From the NCBI GenBank assembly GCA_963750935.1, contig CAVVSR010000009.1, forward strand, positions 434,001 through 498,000: a stretch of DNA of 64,000 nucleotides. The letters are read 5' to 3'. A program made the position numbers and the translations under genes. Of the stretch, positions 16,867 through 26,634 are shown piece by piece; position 1 is the stretch's first letter, and every line of letters begins with the position of its first letter. The stretch comes from JACCXG01 sp963750935 (GTDB lineage Bacteria; Acidobacteriota; Vicinamibacteria; Vicinamibacterales; 2-12-FULL-66-21). The notes under the pieces are model-generated. The model saw only the letters and a list, made by a program, of their open reading frames with translations. It made no database searches and was not told the DNA's origin.

Positions 16867-19574
16867 ATGGCTGTGACCCTTGGCAGTCGCCTTGGTCCAT
16901 ACGAGATCACCGCCCAGATCGGCGCGGGCGGCATGGGTGAGGTCTACGACGCGCTCGATACGAATCTCGACCGCCAAGTCGCCATCAAGGTGCTGCCCGG
17001 CCTCGTTCGCGGACGACCCCGAGCGGCTGGCCCGATTCGAGCGTGAGGCGAAGACGCTGGCCGCGGTGAACCATCCCAACATCGCGCAGATCTATGGCTT
17101 CGAAAGGGCCGACGGCGTCCGCGCCCTCGTGATGGAGCTGGTCGAAGGCCCGACGCTGGCCGACCGCATCGCGCAGGGGCCGCTTCCCCTCGACGAAGCA
17201 CTGCCGATCGCGCGGCAGATCGCCGAAGCCCTGGAAGCAGCACATGAACAGGGCATCATCCACCGGGACCTGAAGCCCGCGAACATCAAGCTGCGGCCGG
17301 ATGGCACAGTGAAGGTGCTGGATTTCGGATTGGCGAAGGCCCTCGACACCAATGCATGCGGCGGATACCGACGCCGGCACATCACCGACCATCACGTCAC
17401 CCGCGATGATGACCAGCGTCGGCGTGTTGCTCGGCACTGCCGCGTACATGAGTCCCGAGCAGGCTCGGGGCAAGCCCGTGGATCGACGCGCTGATATCTG
17501 GGCATTCGGCTGCGTGCTCTACGAGATGCTCACTGGCCGACGAGCATTCGAGGGTGAAGACGTATCGCTAACGCTCTCGCAGATCCTTCAGCGTGATCCG
17601 GCGCTCGATGCGCTGCCCGGCGACGTTCCTGCGCGTGTGCGGCAAACGCTGCTTCTGTGCTTGAAAAAGCCTCTAAAAGAACGCTTGACCGACATCGGCG
17701 CCGCGCGCCTGATGCTGGAGGGGGCGTTCGAGACTGCTGCCGTTCCGGCAACCGCCAGCGCTGCGATTGCGCACACGACCTGGCGACGAGCGGTCCCGTT
17801 TCTCCTGACGGCAAGTGCCGCCGCCGTCCTCGGCGGCTTTGGCGTCTGGCGACTGATGTCCGTCCCGGTTCCCGGCCCGCAGCCCGTTCTGCGGTTTGCC
17901 CTGCCCTCTTCGGCCAGCATCGCCCCACGGGGCGCGGGCACTGGTCGCCACGTCCTTGCGGTTTCCCCACAGGGGACGCATCTCGTGTACTGGGCAGACA
18001 ACAAGCTGTATCTGCGCGCGCTGAACCGACTTGACGCTCCGGTCGCCATCCGAGGGACCGAGGATGCGCGCGAACCATTCTTTTCGCCGGACGGACAGTG
18101 GATTGGATTTCAGCAGCAGGGTCAACTCAAACGGATACCTCTCGATGGGGGAGCGCCGATCGCACTGGGCACCAGTCAAAACCCGTGGGGCGTCAGTTGG
18201 GACACCGACGGGGTGATCCGTTACGGACAAGGGGCCGACGGCATCTGGCAGGTGGCCACGGCAGGAGGCACGCCGGTACGGCTGATTGCGGTTGGGCCGG
18301 GAGAATATGCCCATGGACCACAACTTCTGCCGGACGGCAACTGGGTGCTCTTCACGTTCCGTCCGTCCTCGCAGGATTCGTGGGACCAGGCGCAAATCGT
18401 TGCGCAGTCGCTCGCGTCGGGCGAGCGGATCGTGCTCGTCGAGCGCGGACGCGACGCGCGGTACATCCGCACAGGACATCTCTTGTACGGGCTGAATGGA
18501 GTGCTTTTGGCGGTCCCGTTCGACGTGCGCGCACGGCGTGTCACCGGCCCTGCTGTGCCGCTCGTCGAGGGGGTGATGGACTCAGATGTTCGTACCGGGG
18601 CGATGCAGTTCGGCGTGTCGAACGACGGGACGCTGGTGTATCTGTCGAGTACCTCGGGTGAGCGTTCGGCACTCAGCTGGGCGAATCGCAACGGCCGTAG
18701 CGACCTGTTGTCAGCTGACGCGCTGCCCTATTCCTCCCCCCGCGTGTCGCCCGACGGCACACGCGTCGCGGTAGAAGTCGCCGGCCCTGAGGGTGTCGAC
18801 ACTCACATCTACGATCTGACCCGCAAAATGTTGACTCGGTTGACGTCGGGTTCTTCGCACGGACGATATCCGTTATGGACACCGGACAGCCAGCGCGTCG
18901 TCTTCTACTCCGATTCGGACGGGGGCGGACTCTACTCGATCGCGGGGGATGGCACGGGCGTCGCGGCGCGTCTCACGACATCTCGGGCTTTACAAATACC
19001 TTACTCGTGGGCAGACAACGGTAAGACGCTGCTGATCGAACAACGGTCCGGTGACCAGATTGGAACGGCCGACATATACGCGGTGCCGTTCGCTGATGAC
19101 CCGACGGCAAGTCCGCTCGTTCGATCTCCCGCATGGGACGAGCAGCCGGCTGTTTCGCCGGACGGGCGCTGGTTGGCGTACACGGTTAGGGAATCCCTGA
19201 ACGCGGAGCGAATGGTATTTGTGCGACCGTTCCCACTTGTGGATGCTGGTCGATGGCAAATCTCGAGTGGTCATTCACCTTTGTGGTCGCGGGACGGGAG
19301 GGAGCTGTTTTTCATTTCTCGAGGGCGGGCGATGTCTGTGTCCGTCGAGACCGCGCCGACCTTTCGTCCAGGGAATGCGACCGAGATGTTCGCCCTTCCT
19401 CCGTTCTATGGGTCTGCGTCGGGGTCGCGAGGACGACAATGGGACCTTGCACCCGACGGGCGCTTTCTGCTCGTAAACCCAGGCGAGTTGGCCATCAAGG
19501 AAGATTCGCAGTCGCGGATGATCGTGGTGCTGCGTTGGCATGAAGAGCTGAAACGCCTCGTACCTGCGAAGTAA
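16867..19574 (+). CDS. Ser/Thr kinase with TolB/WD40-like propeller (kinase B), two +1 frameshifts
   Basis: Roughly 900 residues when read through. The kinase domain has AQIGAGGMGEVYDALD, VAIKVLP, HRDLKPANIKL, DFGLAKALD and AAYMSPEQARGK. A TM helix (VPFLLTASAAAVLGGFGVW) follows, then a long periplasmic propeller with PD40 repeats such as REPFFSPDGQWIGFQ, SSPRVSPDGTRVAVEV and EQPAVSPDGRWLAYTV. Frame steps occur near 17000 (one extra C in CTGCCCGG) and near 17350 (one extra A in ACCAATG). Repairing both restores an uninterrupted protein, so I regard the gene as intact in life. The architecture suggests a membrane kinase sensing ligands through the propeller. It is a paralogue of kinase A. Confidence 0.82.
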
Positions 19575-20053
19575 CGCGAGACCTTTCCGGCGCGAGGAGC
19601 TGTCCCGCATCCCCCGCACGGATTCACAAGATCACGGATTCCCCGGACGGGTCTTCGTGACTGCAACGACTTCAACCTGGAAGCGGTGCGCATTGTTGGA
19701 GGCCTTGAAGATCCCAGCCTAGACGACGATCGAAGCGATCTCCGGAGATGGCAGGCGTCCGCTCGTCTCGCGTCGAGACTGCGCAAAACGTCTGGCGTCA
19801 CTGGGTCTTCAACGATCGGAATGAAACTGCTGTCGTTTGATCTCTTCTCGCACAGGGGCGACCGGACCCGGCAAGACGACCGCCTTCGCGCTTCCGAATG
19901 ATCCATCGGCTCGGCAGCAATGCCGATGCCGGTACCGGCAAGAAGCCGGTATCACTGAGCGCACACCGCTGTGTCGTCAGGTCTGGGCCGCTCCGAGGCT
20001 GCTATGTGAGCGTGGCCACGCCGCCCTTTGCTTCGAGAAGCGAGTAGCCTAAA
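19575..20053. other. Spacer without supported gene
   Basis: About 480 bp. Frames in it are short, with odd composition and no recognisable domain. It looks like degenerate sequence and lies inside the kinase segment bracketed by the short direct repeat. Confidence 0.45.
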
Positions 20054-21115
20054 GTGTTCGAACTGACCATGACGGATCCGCTCGATCCTGCGCCCATAAT
20101 CGAGGCGGCGCAGCAAGCCGCCGCTGCCGGCGACTATTCCGAGGCTGAGCGGCTGTTGCGTGAGGCCGCCGCCATACAGGAACTCAGCCTCGGGTCCATC
20201 CACCCGGACCTCGCGAGCACGCTAAACAACCTCGCCTTCATCTGCGAGCGCACCAACAAGTTTGACGAGGCCGAGCGCGGTTACCGGCGTGCCCACGCGA
20301 TTGCGGTCGCCTCGCTCGGCCCAGGGCATCCGTTCGTCACTACTAGCCTCAAGAACCTTGTGGACTTCTGCGCGGCGCACGAGATTCCCTTTTGGAAGCC
20401 ACCGGCCGCCGTGTTAGATGACGAGGCCTCATCGCCAGAATCTGAGGCCGAAACTCCGCCCGAGCCGGTGCTGCCGGTTTACAAGCCCGGCAGGACGTGG
20501 CCGCCTCGCAGGATCGCTGTGGCCACCCTCGGCGTGGCCGTAGTTGTCGCCGTCGCGTTCGCCGTGCAAAGGCGGGGGATCACCGACACGTCAGATCCCC
20601 TCCCGCAGGCTCAGAACAGGTCGTCGTCTACCAATGACTCGCCGCCAACGTCGGTGACGACACCGACCCAGATAGGTAAGCACCAACCCACGGTCACGCT
20701 TGAGAGACGTGCTGGAACGACGCCGGCGCCTGGCGAACGTCCCAACGCGCCAGAGACGAGCATCACGTCGGCATCAGTGAGCGTGAGCGTGCTGAACGCT
20801 CAATTGTGCAGTGCCCTCGAAAAGAGAGGGTCACCCGACTGGCAGTGCGTGCCAATAAACGGCGATCCGCAACCTGCCACGTACATTCTCTACACGCGAC
20901 TGCTGACGAACGCGGATACGACCGTGGAGCATCGGTGGTACCGCGGCGAACGCGTGCAGCAGGTCAGGCGACTTCGTGTGCCCGCGAGTCCAGGCAGAGG
21001 GTATCGGACGTTCAGCAGCAATACCATCAGCCCAGAACGAGCAGGCGACTGGAAAGCCGAGCTGCGGGGAGCCGATGGGACCGTCCTGTGGGAAGCACAC
21101 TTCGTCATCCGCTGA
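20054..21115 (+). CDS. TPR protein with one membrane helix and C-terminal DUF2914 domain
   Basis: 353 residues from GTG 20054 (ATG 20069 is possible). The N-terminus holds kinesin-light-chain-type TPRs (YSEAERLLREAAAIQELSLG and FDEAERGYRRAHAIAVASLG, about residues 30-110). One helix follows (IAVATLGVAVVVAVAFAV, about 155-172), then a Ser/Thr/Pro-rich linker and a C-terminal DUF2914 domain. The last contains HRWYRGERVQQVRRLRVPAS and ends WEAHFVIR. The layout implies cytoplasmic TPR interactions coupled to a periplasmic domain. The adjacent membrane kinases make a signalling partnership plausible, but nothing in the sequence proves it. Confidence 0.78.
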   Translation: MFELTMTDPLDPAPIIEAAQQAAAAGDYSEAERLLREAAAIQELSLGSIHPDLASTLNNLAFICERTNKFDEAERGYRRAHAIAVASLGPGHPFVTTSLKNLVDFCAAHEIPFWKPPAAVLDDEASSPESEAETPPEPVLPVYKPGRTWPPRRIAVATLGVAVVVAVAFAVQRRGITDTSDPLPQAQNRSSSTNDSPPTSVTTPTQIGKHQPTVTLERRAGTTPAPGERPNAPETSITSASVSVSVLNAQLCSALEKRGSPDWQCVPINGDPQPATYILYTRLLTNADTTVEHRWYRGERVQQVRRLRVPASPGRGYRTFSSNTISPERAGDWKAELRGADGTVLWEAHFVIR

Positions 21116-21513
21116 CTATGGGGCCGACCCAGCGATGCCAGAAAGCGGAAAACGGCTGGGAAAGCAATCACCAGCAACACGACGAGAGAGTTGCCGAATG
21201 CCAAGCGTGGGAGACGGATGGCGCGGAGGCGCGTTCGATGACCCTGGCGGCCGGAGCACCGTTTCGTATGGCGCTGAACAGTCGTAGCCAGTGAGCTACC
21301 GCATTGCCACGTTCGAAGCGTCCGGTCACCCGGTGAGCCGAGGCCGTTCTGGAGCACGCCTTGCACCGCGTGCGGGCGAAGCGAAGGTTGGTTTGCCGGT
21401 GCGGGGATTTGCGAAAGGTTGGAACGGGACATTCGCAGGAATTGCTGCATAAAACGGCGGGGCGCATCAATACCCTGCGGGGCACACAGAGGACGCAAGC
21501 CACCTCAGCGGCC
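21116..21513. other. Non-coding spacer with second copy of the short direct repeat
   Basis: About 400 bp between a plus-strand stop and a convergent minus-strand stop. I see no supported gene. It contains repeat copy 2 and otherwise looks like degenerate sequence. Confidence 0.45.
21376..21426 (+). repeat. Dispersed direct repeat, copy 2
   Basis: The partner of 16624-16674. The core at 21402-21422 reads CGGGGATTTGCGAAAGGTTG and is one base different from copy 1. Flanks are only loosely similar. Confidence 0.55.
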
Positions 21514-22322
21514 TTAATCGGGACGTGCGCCGCGTGGCGCGACGAAGCGGAAGTCTGCGTCGCTGAACCTCGGCTGAGTCGAGAACAGCTCGTATTGCGA
21601 CTGCATTTCGACCGTGAAGTCACGACCGTTCTCCGGATGCTTCCCCCGCGCGCTCGTGGCCAGGCCGCGCAGCAGGTACGACTCCGCGTCGAGGTAGGAT
21701 CGCTGTTCGATCGTGAACGGCAAGACGCCGGGCGGTGTCGTAAGCCGAACCACATGCACCAGCGCGCCACCCTGCTTCTCGGGACCGGTCGTCGTCAGCA
21801 TGCCACCTGATGCGCCGAGCTCCTTCGTTATCGAGGGGGTCCGATCGTCAGCCAGCAGGTCCCACTCGAGGATGCTCTGATCCTCCCAGGTGTGGTCCGC
21901 GAAGGTGCCGATCGCGTCGTCGGGCAGCTGTCGCGCGATGCCTGCCAGCACGGCGGGTGCCTTCGTCTGCACGAACGAGTTCGTCCAAGTTCTCCAGTAA
22001 CTCAACGTGGCGCCGTCGGAGACCACGAGGTAAATCGACTGCTCGCCGTGCCGCCTGGAAGCCGCCGACACGAACAGCTTGTTCGGTCGTTGCATTCGCA
22101 GTTCGAGCGTATCGGGTCCTGGCGGCGGCATGTCGGCGGCGGACATGCCGCCGGATACCTGGCCGACGACTTCACTTTGATGTGCAGCGCGTCGAGTGTC
22201 TTGTACGCCGCCTCCATTTTCGCAACGAGCGCCTCACTGGCTGCGGTCGTGTCCCGCTGGCCGCCGGGTGAAAGGGCTGCACCGGCGATAATCGCGATTA
22301 CCGTGTTGCGCATGAGGGACAT
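21514..22322 (-). CDS. DUF2092/LolA-like secreted protein, one frameshift near 22172
   Basis: Starts at ATG 22322, with AGGAGGAGG seven bases upstream. The signal peptide is RNTVIAIIAGAALSPGGQ, then LVAKMEAAYKTLDALHIKVK. A -1 step follows at TCGTCGG (one G missing gives KSVGQVSGGM). The second frame continues LELRMQRPNKLFVSA, a pattern typical of outer-membrane-lipoprotein-sorting or DUF2092 proteins in which a beta-sheet half-barrel follows a short helix. It runs to VAPRGARPD at 21514. Length after repair is about 268 residues. The likely location is the periplasm; the substrate is unknown. Confidence 0.68.
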
Positions 22323-22514
22323 GGTCAAGCCTCCTCCTAGACGGCGAGCGTTCCCGGGCGAGGTCAGGGATCACGTCACCCAGGCAAAGCAGAAGGAGCG
22401 GCTTCTTCATCTGCCAGGCTGGCTACAGGGTATGCGTTGCCTGACGTCCAGTCGTGAGGTGGACGTGAATAAAAATGAAGGAGGGTTAGGAGCGACCCTT
22501 GTTGCTTTCGCGGG

Positions 22515-22537
22515 GTCCGGCTGAAGCCGGACGCTAC
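22515..22537. repeat. REP-like palindromic element
   Basis: GTCCGGCT-GA-AGCCGGAC (22515-22532) is a perfect 8-bp stem with a two-base loop, followed by GCTAC. It lies downstream of the minus-strand tRNA gene. I recall similar GC hairpins dispersed in related genomes but cannot verify copy number here. It may also act as a 3' processing or termination structure. Confidence 0.5.
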
Positions 22538-22577
22538 AACGGACTGTCGACTGAAGTATCGACTGGAGAATGGGTAA

Positions 22578-22649
22578 TACCGCTACGGGGATTCGAACCC
22601 CGGTCCCGTGGCTGAGAACCACGTGTCCTGACCCCTAGACGATAGCGGC
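22578..22649 (-). tRNA. tRNA-Glu (anticodon CUC)
   Basis: 72 nt read on the minus strand. The acceptor stem GCCGCTA pairs with TAGCGGT, with discriminator A. The D arm is GTCTAGGGGTCAGGAC, typical of tRNA-Glu. The anticodon arm is CGTGG-TTCTCAG-CCACG, placing CTC at positions 34-36. The T arm is CGGGG-TTCGAAT-CCCCG. CCA is not encoded. Confidence 0.93.
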
Positions 22650-22762
22650 ACGCGACCAGGAAACCCTGATTTTAACAACCGATCCGGAGAGCGTCAACCC
22701 GCGGCCCGCTCGTGACGACCAGGGCGGCTGGCCGCCTCGCAGCTCATCCGCCACGCTCCGGG

Positions 22763-22768
22763 TATCAT
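22763..22768 (+). promoter_or_regulatory. -10 box TATCAT, six bases before ATG 22775
   Basis: The spacing predicts transcription starting at the ATG itself (leaderless mRNA). No clear -35 is seen. Confidence 0.45.
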
Positions 22769-22774
22769 CACTAG

Positions 22775-24160
22775 ATGCGATTTCTGCTCGGTCTCGTGCT
22801 GGTCCTGCTCCTCGCCGCAGGCGGTGTCTTCGTCTACGCGGGACGGCTGGCCGGCCCCACCCTCGAGATCGCCAGGCCCGACAAGGTCGTCGGGATGAGC
22901 TCGCCGCTCGAGCTCCGCGTGCAGGCCCCCGGCGCCCTGCTCGAGTCCCTCGAGATCGTGCTCGAACAGAACGGCAAGCAGTTTCCCCTGTTCTCGCTGG
23001 CCGACCAGAAGGGCGCCCAGGTCAAGCAGGACGGCCAGGACCGCATCGTCGTCACGCGCGACATCGGCAAGCAGGCGGTGCCCGAGCTGCAGTCGGGGAA
23101 CGCCAAGATCCTCGTCAACAGCTCGCGCAAGGTGGTCTACGGCATCCGCACGGTGCACTCGAGCGCGGCGAAGGACTTCCGCGTCCGCCTGGAGCGGCCG
23201 CGGGTCTCGGTCATGTCGACGCACCACTACATCAATCACGGCGGGTCGGAGGTGGTGGTCTATCGGGCCACGCCGGAAGACGTCACGTCGGGCGTTGTCG
23301 TCGGCGACGTCGAGTATCCAGGCTATCCGGCCACCGGGCTGACGGTCGACGGCGTCAGGATCGCCGACCCCGCGGTGCGGGTCGCCTTCTTCGCGCTGCT
23401 GCACGATCAGGATCTGAAATCCCCGATCCGCCTGTTCGCGCGCGACGAGGCCGGCAACACCGCGCGTGCCGACTTCGACTTCCGCGTCTTCCCGAAGCCG
23501 TTCAAGAAAAGCACGATTCCGCTCGACGATCGCTTGATCGACCGGGTCGTCCCGGCCATTCTCGAAGGCACCACCGAGGTGCGGCCCGAGGGAGACAACC
23601 TGGCGAAGTTCCTGGTCATCAACGGCGAGCTGCGGAAGAAGAACAACGACAAGATTGCGTCGTTCGCGGCCCAGACCAAGCCGGAGCTGCTGTGGCGGGG
23701 CATGGTCTTCCACCCGTTCGGCAACACCGCCGTCGAATCCGCCTTCGCCGACCACCGCACCTACATCTACAAGGGCAAGGCCGTCGATCAGCAGGTCCAC
23801 CTCGGGTTCGATCTGGCCTCGTTCACGGGCACACCCATCGTGTCCGCCAATCGCGGCATCGTCGTCTTCGCCGACGAGCTCGGCATCTACGGCAACTGCG
23901 TCATCATCGATCACGGCATGGGCGTGCAGTCGCTCTACGCGCACCTGTCGTCGATGGACGTGAAAGTGGGCCAGACCGTCGAGAAGGAACAGCAGGTCGG
24001 GCGGAGCGGCATGACCGGCATGGCCGGCGGCGACCACCTCCACTTCACGATGCTGGTCAACGGCAAGATGGTGAATCCCGTCGAGTGGTGGGACTCGCAT
24101 TGGATCGAAGATCGCCTTCTGCGAAAATTCCGTGCGGCCGGAGCGCCAGCCGGCTCCTGA
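22775..24160 (+). CDS. Membrane-anchored M23 (LytM) family peptidase
   Basis: 461 residues. One N-terminal membrane helix (FLLGLVLVLLLAAGGVFVYA) is followed by a 300-residue beta-rich extracytoplasmic region with Ig-like character. A C-terminal LytM domain follows. Its zinc and catalytic residues are seen in QVHLGFDLAS (His and Asp) and GGDHLHFTMLVNG (HxH), with the conserved YAHLSSMDVKVGQ between. It should cleave peptidoglycan cross-bridges or activate another hydrolase; the site is the periplasmic face of the inner membrane. It is a single gene following a -10 box, with no operon partner. Confidence 0.88.
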   Translation: MRFLLGLVLVLLLAAGGVFVYAGRLAGPTLEIARPDKVVGMSSPLELRVQAPGALLESLEIVLEQNGKQFPLFSLADQKGAQVKQDGQDRIVVTRDIGKQAVPELQSGNAKILVNSSRKVVYGIRTVHSSAAKDFRVRLERPRVSVMSTHHYINHGGSEVVVYRATPEDVTSGVVVGDVEYPGYPATGLTVDGVRIADPAVRVAFFALLHDQDLKSPIRLFARDEAGNTARADFDFRVFPKPFKKSTIPLDDRLIDRVVPAILEGTTEVRPEGDNLAKFLVINGELRKKNNDKIASFAAQTKPELLWRGMVFHPFGNTAVESAFADHRTYIYKGKAVDQQVHLGFDLASFTGTPIVSANRGIVVFADELGIYGNCVIIDHGMGVQSLYAHLSSMDVKVGQTVEKEQQVGRSGMTGMAGGDHLHFTMLVNGKMVNPVEWWDSHWIEDRLLRKFRAAGAPAGS

Positions 24161-24232
24161 CGGTCGCAGCGGCACACTGACACGCTCGAACCCGGCCCGC
24201 GCGACAGCGCTGGCCGATAACGTTCATTTCTT

Positions 24233-25012
24233 ATGCGTCACACCACACTGATCACGAGTATCCTGCTCGCCACATTGACCGGCGCGATCGGATGCTCACG
24301 CGAAGAACCCGCGCCGAAGGCGGCGCCGCCGCCAGACGCGAAGCGTGTGGACGCGGCAAAGGCCGGCCAGGTCGCCGGACGGGTCACCATCGAGGGACCA
24401 GTCCCGGCGAACCCGCCGTTGAGGCTTTCGGGCGACCCGGTCTGCAGCCGGGCGCACAAGGACGGGGCGACGGCCGAGACGTTCATCAGCGAGAACGGCG
24501 GGCTCGGCAACGTGTTCGTCTACGTGAAGGACGGCCTCGGCGGGTACTACTTCGACACCCCGGCGCAGCCGGTGCGGCTGGATCAGAGCGGCTGCCAGTA
24601 CAAGCCGCACGTGATGGGCGTTCAGGTCGGGCAGAACGTCGAGTTCGTCAACAGCGACGCCACCACACACAACGTCCATGCGCTGCCGAACGTGAACGCC
24701 GAGTTCAATTTCAGCCAGGTGATCCAGACGCAGAAAGACACCAGGTTTTTCACCAAGCCCGAGGTCATGGTACGGTTCAAGTGCGACATGCACAACTGGA
24801 TGTCGGCTTACGTCGGCGTCCTCGAGCATCCGTACTTCGCCGTCACTTCGCCGGGCGGGGACTTCGAGCTGAAGAACGTGCCCGCGGGCACCTACACCGT
24901 CGAGGCGTGGCACGAGCGGCTCGGCACGCAGACGCAGCAGGTCACGCTGGCGGACAACGACAAGAAATCGGTGACGTTCACATTCAAGGCGCCGGCAGCG
25001 ACGACGCCGTAA
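24233..25012 (+). CDS. Cupredoxin-like lipoprotein with C-terminal carboxypeptidase-regulatory-like domain
   Basis: 259 residues. A signal peptide with lipobox GAIGC near residue 21 is followed by a Pro/Ala linker. A plastocyanin-like domain has type 1 copper ligands: His in TTHNVHALPN, and Cys/His/Met in FKCDMHNWMSAYVG. A C-terminal beta module (GGDFELKNVPAGTYTVEAWH) is the usual carboxypeptidase-regulatory-like unit. Twenty bases downstream is heme-O synthase, so this may be a periplasmic copper or electron carrier tied to terminal oxidase biogenesis; that link is inference from context. Confidence 0.82.
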   Translation: MRHTTLITSILLATLTGAIGCSREEPAPKAAPPPDAKRVDAAKAGQVAGRVTIEGPVPANPPLRLSGDPVCSRAHKDGATAETFISENGGLGNVFVYVKDGLGGYYFDTPAQPVRLDQSGCQYKPHVMGVQVGQNVEFVNSDATTHNVHALPNVNAEFNFSQVIQTQKDTRFFTKPEVMVRFKCDMHNWMSAYVGVLEHPYFAVTSPGGDFELKNVPAGTYTVEAWHERLGTQTQQVTLADNDKKSVTFTFKAPAATTP

Positions 25013-25032
25013 CTGGATCGCAGGTGGAAGGC

Positions 25033-25920
25033 ATGAGGACAACTGCCGCGGCGGCGGTCGTGATGCGCACGCGCGCGGCCGATTACGCCGCGCTCGCGAA
25101 GCCGAGGCTCAACGTCCTCGTCGTGGCTTCCTCGCTCGCCGGATACGCGATGGCGGGTGGCGACACCACCCACGCCGGCGCCCTGCTCGGCACGATTGTC
25201 GGCACCGGACTGGTCGCCGGCGGGGCCTCCGCGTTCAACCAGATCATCGAGCGGCAGGCCGACGCGCAGATGCGCCGCACGCGGACGCGGCCGCTGCCGG
25301 ATGGCCGCCTCGCCCCGGCCGAGGCGATGGTTTTCGCGACGGTGCTGTCGCTGGCAGGGCTGGCGATCCTGGCCTTCGGGGTCAACACCCTCTCCGCCGT
25401 GGTCGCGCTCGCGACGCTGGCCAGCTACGCGGTCGTCTACACGCCCCTCAAGCGGCTGACGTCGTTTTCCACGGTGATCGGCGCGATTCCCGGCGCCCTT
25501 CCTCCGGTCATCGGGTGGACCGCCGCCACCGGCTCGCTCTCACAGGGAGCCTGGGTGCTGTTCGGCATCGTCTTCCTCTGGCAGCTGCCGCATTTCCTCG
25601 CCATCGCGTGGATGTATCGCGACGACTATGCGCGCGCCGGCTTTCCGATGCTGCCGGTGATCGAGCCCGACGGCCGCAGCACGGCGCGTCAGGCCGTTCT
25701 GTACACGGTCGCCCTGCTGCCGCTGGCACTGGCCCCGACGCTCGTCGGCATGTCCGGATCGATCTATTTCGCCGGCGCGCTGACGCTCACGTTGCTGTTC
25801 CTGGTGATGGCGATCCGGTTCGCCGCCACCCGTGCAGTTCGGGACGCGCGGCGGCTGTTCTTCAGCTCGATCATCTACCTGCCGCTGCTGTGGGTGCTGA
25901 TGATCGCCAACCGGACCTGA
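25033..25920 (+). CDS. ctaB: Protoheme IX farnesyltransferase (heme O synthase)
   Basis: 295 residues from ATG 25033, with GGTGGAAGG just upstream. UbiA-family membrane enzyme that adds a farnesyl group to heme b, making heme O for cytochrome oxidases. The first Asp-rich motif is seen in SAFNQIIERQADAQMRRT, followed by RTRPLPDGRL. The second is in AWMYRDDYARAGFPMLP. About nine hydrophobic helices are present. It is co-directional with the cupredoxin lipoprotein upstream and a DUF420 gene downstream, a grouping seen around cytochrome c oxidase loci, although no oxidase subunit genes are in the window. Confidence 0.93.
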   Translation: MRTTAAAAVVMRTRAADYAALAKPRLNVLVVASSLAGYAMAGGDTTHAGALLGTIVGTGLVAGGASAFNQIIERQADAQMRRTRTRPLPDGRLAPAEAMVFATVLSLAGLAILAFGVNTLSAVVALATLASYAVVYTPLKRLTSFSTVIGAIPGALPPVIGWTAATGSLSQGAWVLFGIVFLWQLPHFLAIAWMYRDDYARAGFPMLPVIEPDGRSTARQAVLYTVALLPLALAPTLVGMSGSIYFAGALTLTLLFLVMAIRFAATRAVRDARRLFFSSIIYLPLLWVLMIANRT

Positions 25921-26025
25921 TCCGGGCCGTTCGTTTCTGCACACTTTTTTGCCCGGCGCGGAGCGGGGGCAGCTACCCGACGCACGCCAGCCGAAATCGC
26001 CAGCCATCCGAATGAAGTCCGCAGC

Positions 26026-26449
26026 GTGACCGACTTTTCCGTCTCCAGCCTCCCGCTCGTCAACGCAATCCTGAACGGGATTGCGACAGTATTCCTGATC
26101 GCTGGCTACATTTTGATCAGGCGCCGGCAGATCGCGGCTCATCGCGTCGCGATGATCGCCGCGTTCGTCACTTCAGGTACTGTTCCTGATCAGCTACCTC
26201 ATTTATCATTATCAAGTGGGCTCGCGTCCGTTCCCCGGCCGCGGTCCCATCCGCATCGTCTATTTCACGATCCTGATCTCCCACATCGTCCTCGCGGCCA
26301 CCATTCCACCGCTGGCTGGCCTGACCTTGTGGCGAGCTCTGCGCGGGCAGTTCGATCGCCACGTGCCGATCGCGCGGTGGACGCTGCCGTTGTGGCTGTA
26401 TGTATCGGTGACCGGGATCGTCGTCTACGTCATGCTCTACCGGATGTAG
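26026..26449 (+). CDS. DUF420 family membrane protein, one frameshift near 26178
   Basis: Starts at GTG 26026. Four or five helices are expected. The first frame gives LVNAILNGIATVFLIAGYIL, RRRQIAAHRVAMIAAF and then drifts. The next frame (+1, near TTCAGGTACTG) continues VLFLISYLIYHYQVGSRPF, then IRIVYFTILISHIVLAATIP and ends VTGIVVYVMLYRM. The arrangement of conserved His and helix pattern is that of DUF420, usually found beside cytochrome oxidase assembly genes. About 140 residues after repair. It is likely part of the ctaB operon. Confidence 0.75.
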
Positions 26450-26634
26450 TCGCGATCGGCTTCACCGCGGACCTCGGATCTCCAGGGCAGGGACATTGGT
26501 GGCACAGGGACGACGGGTAATGCTGGTGCTGGCTGCGGTGATGTTGCTGCTCGCTGCTCCCGCGTATTCGCTGCTGACGTTTCCTCCTCGCCGGCGCCGC
26601 GGACGCAGACGTCGCGCAAATAGACCCGAAGATC

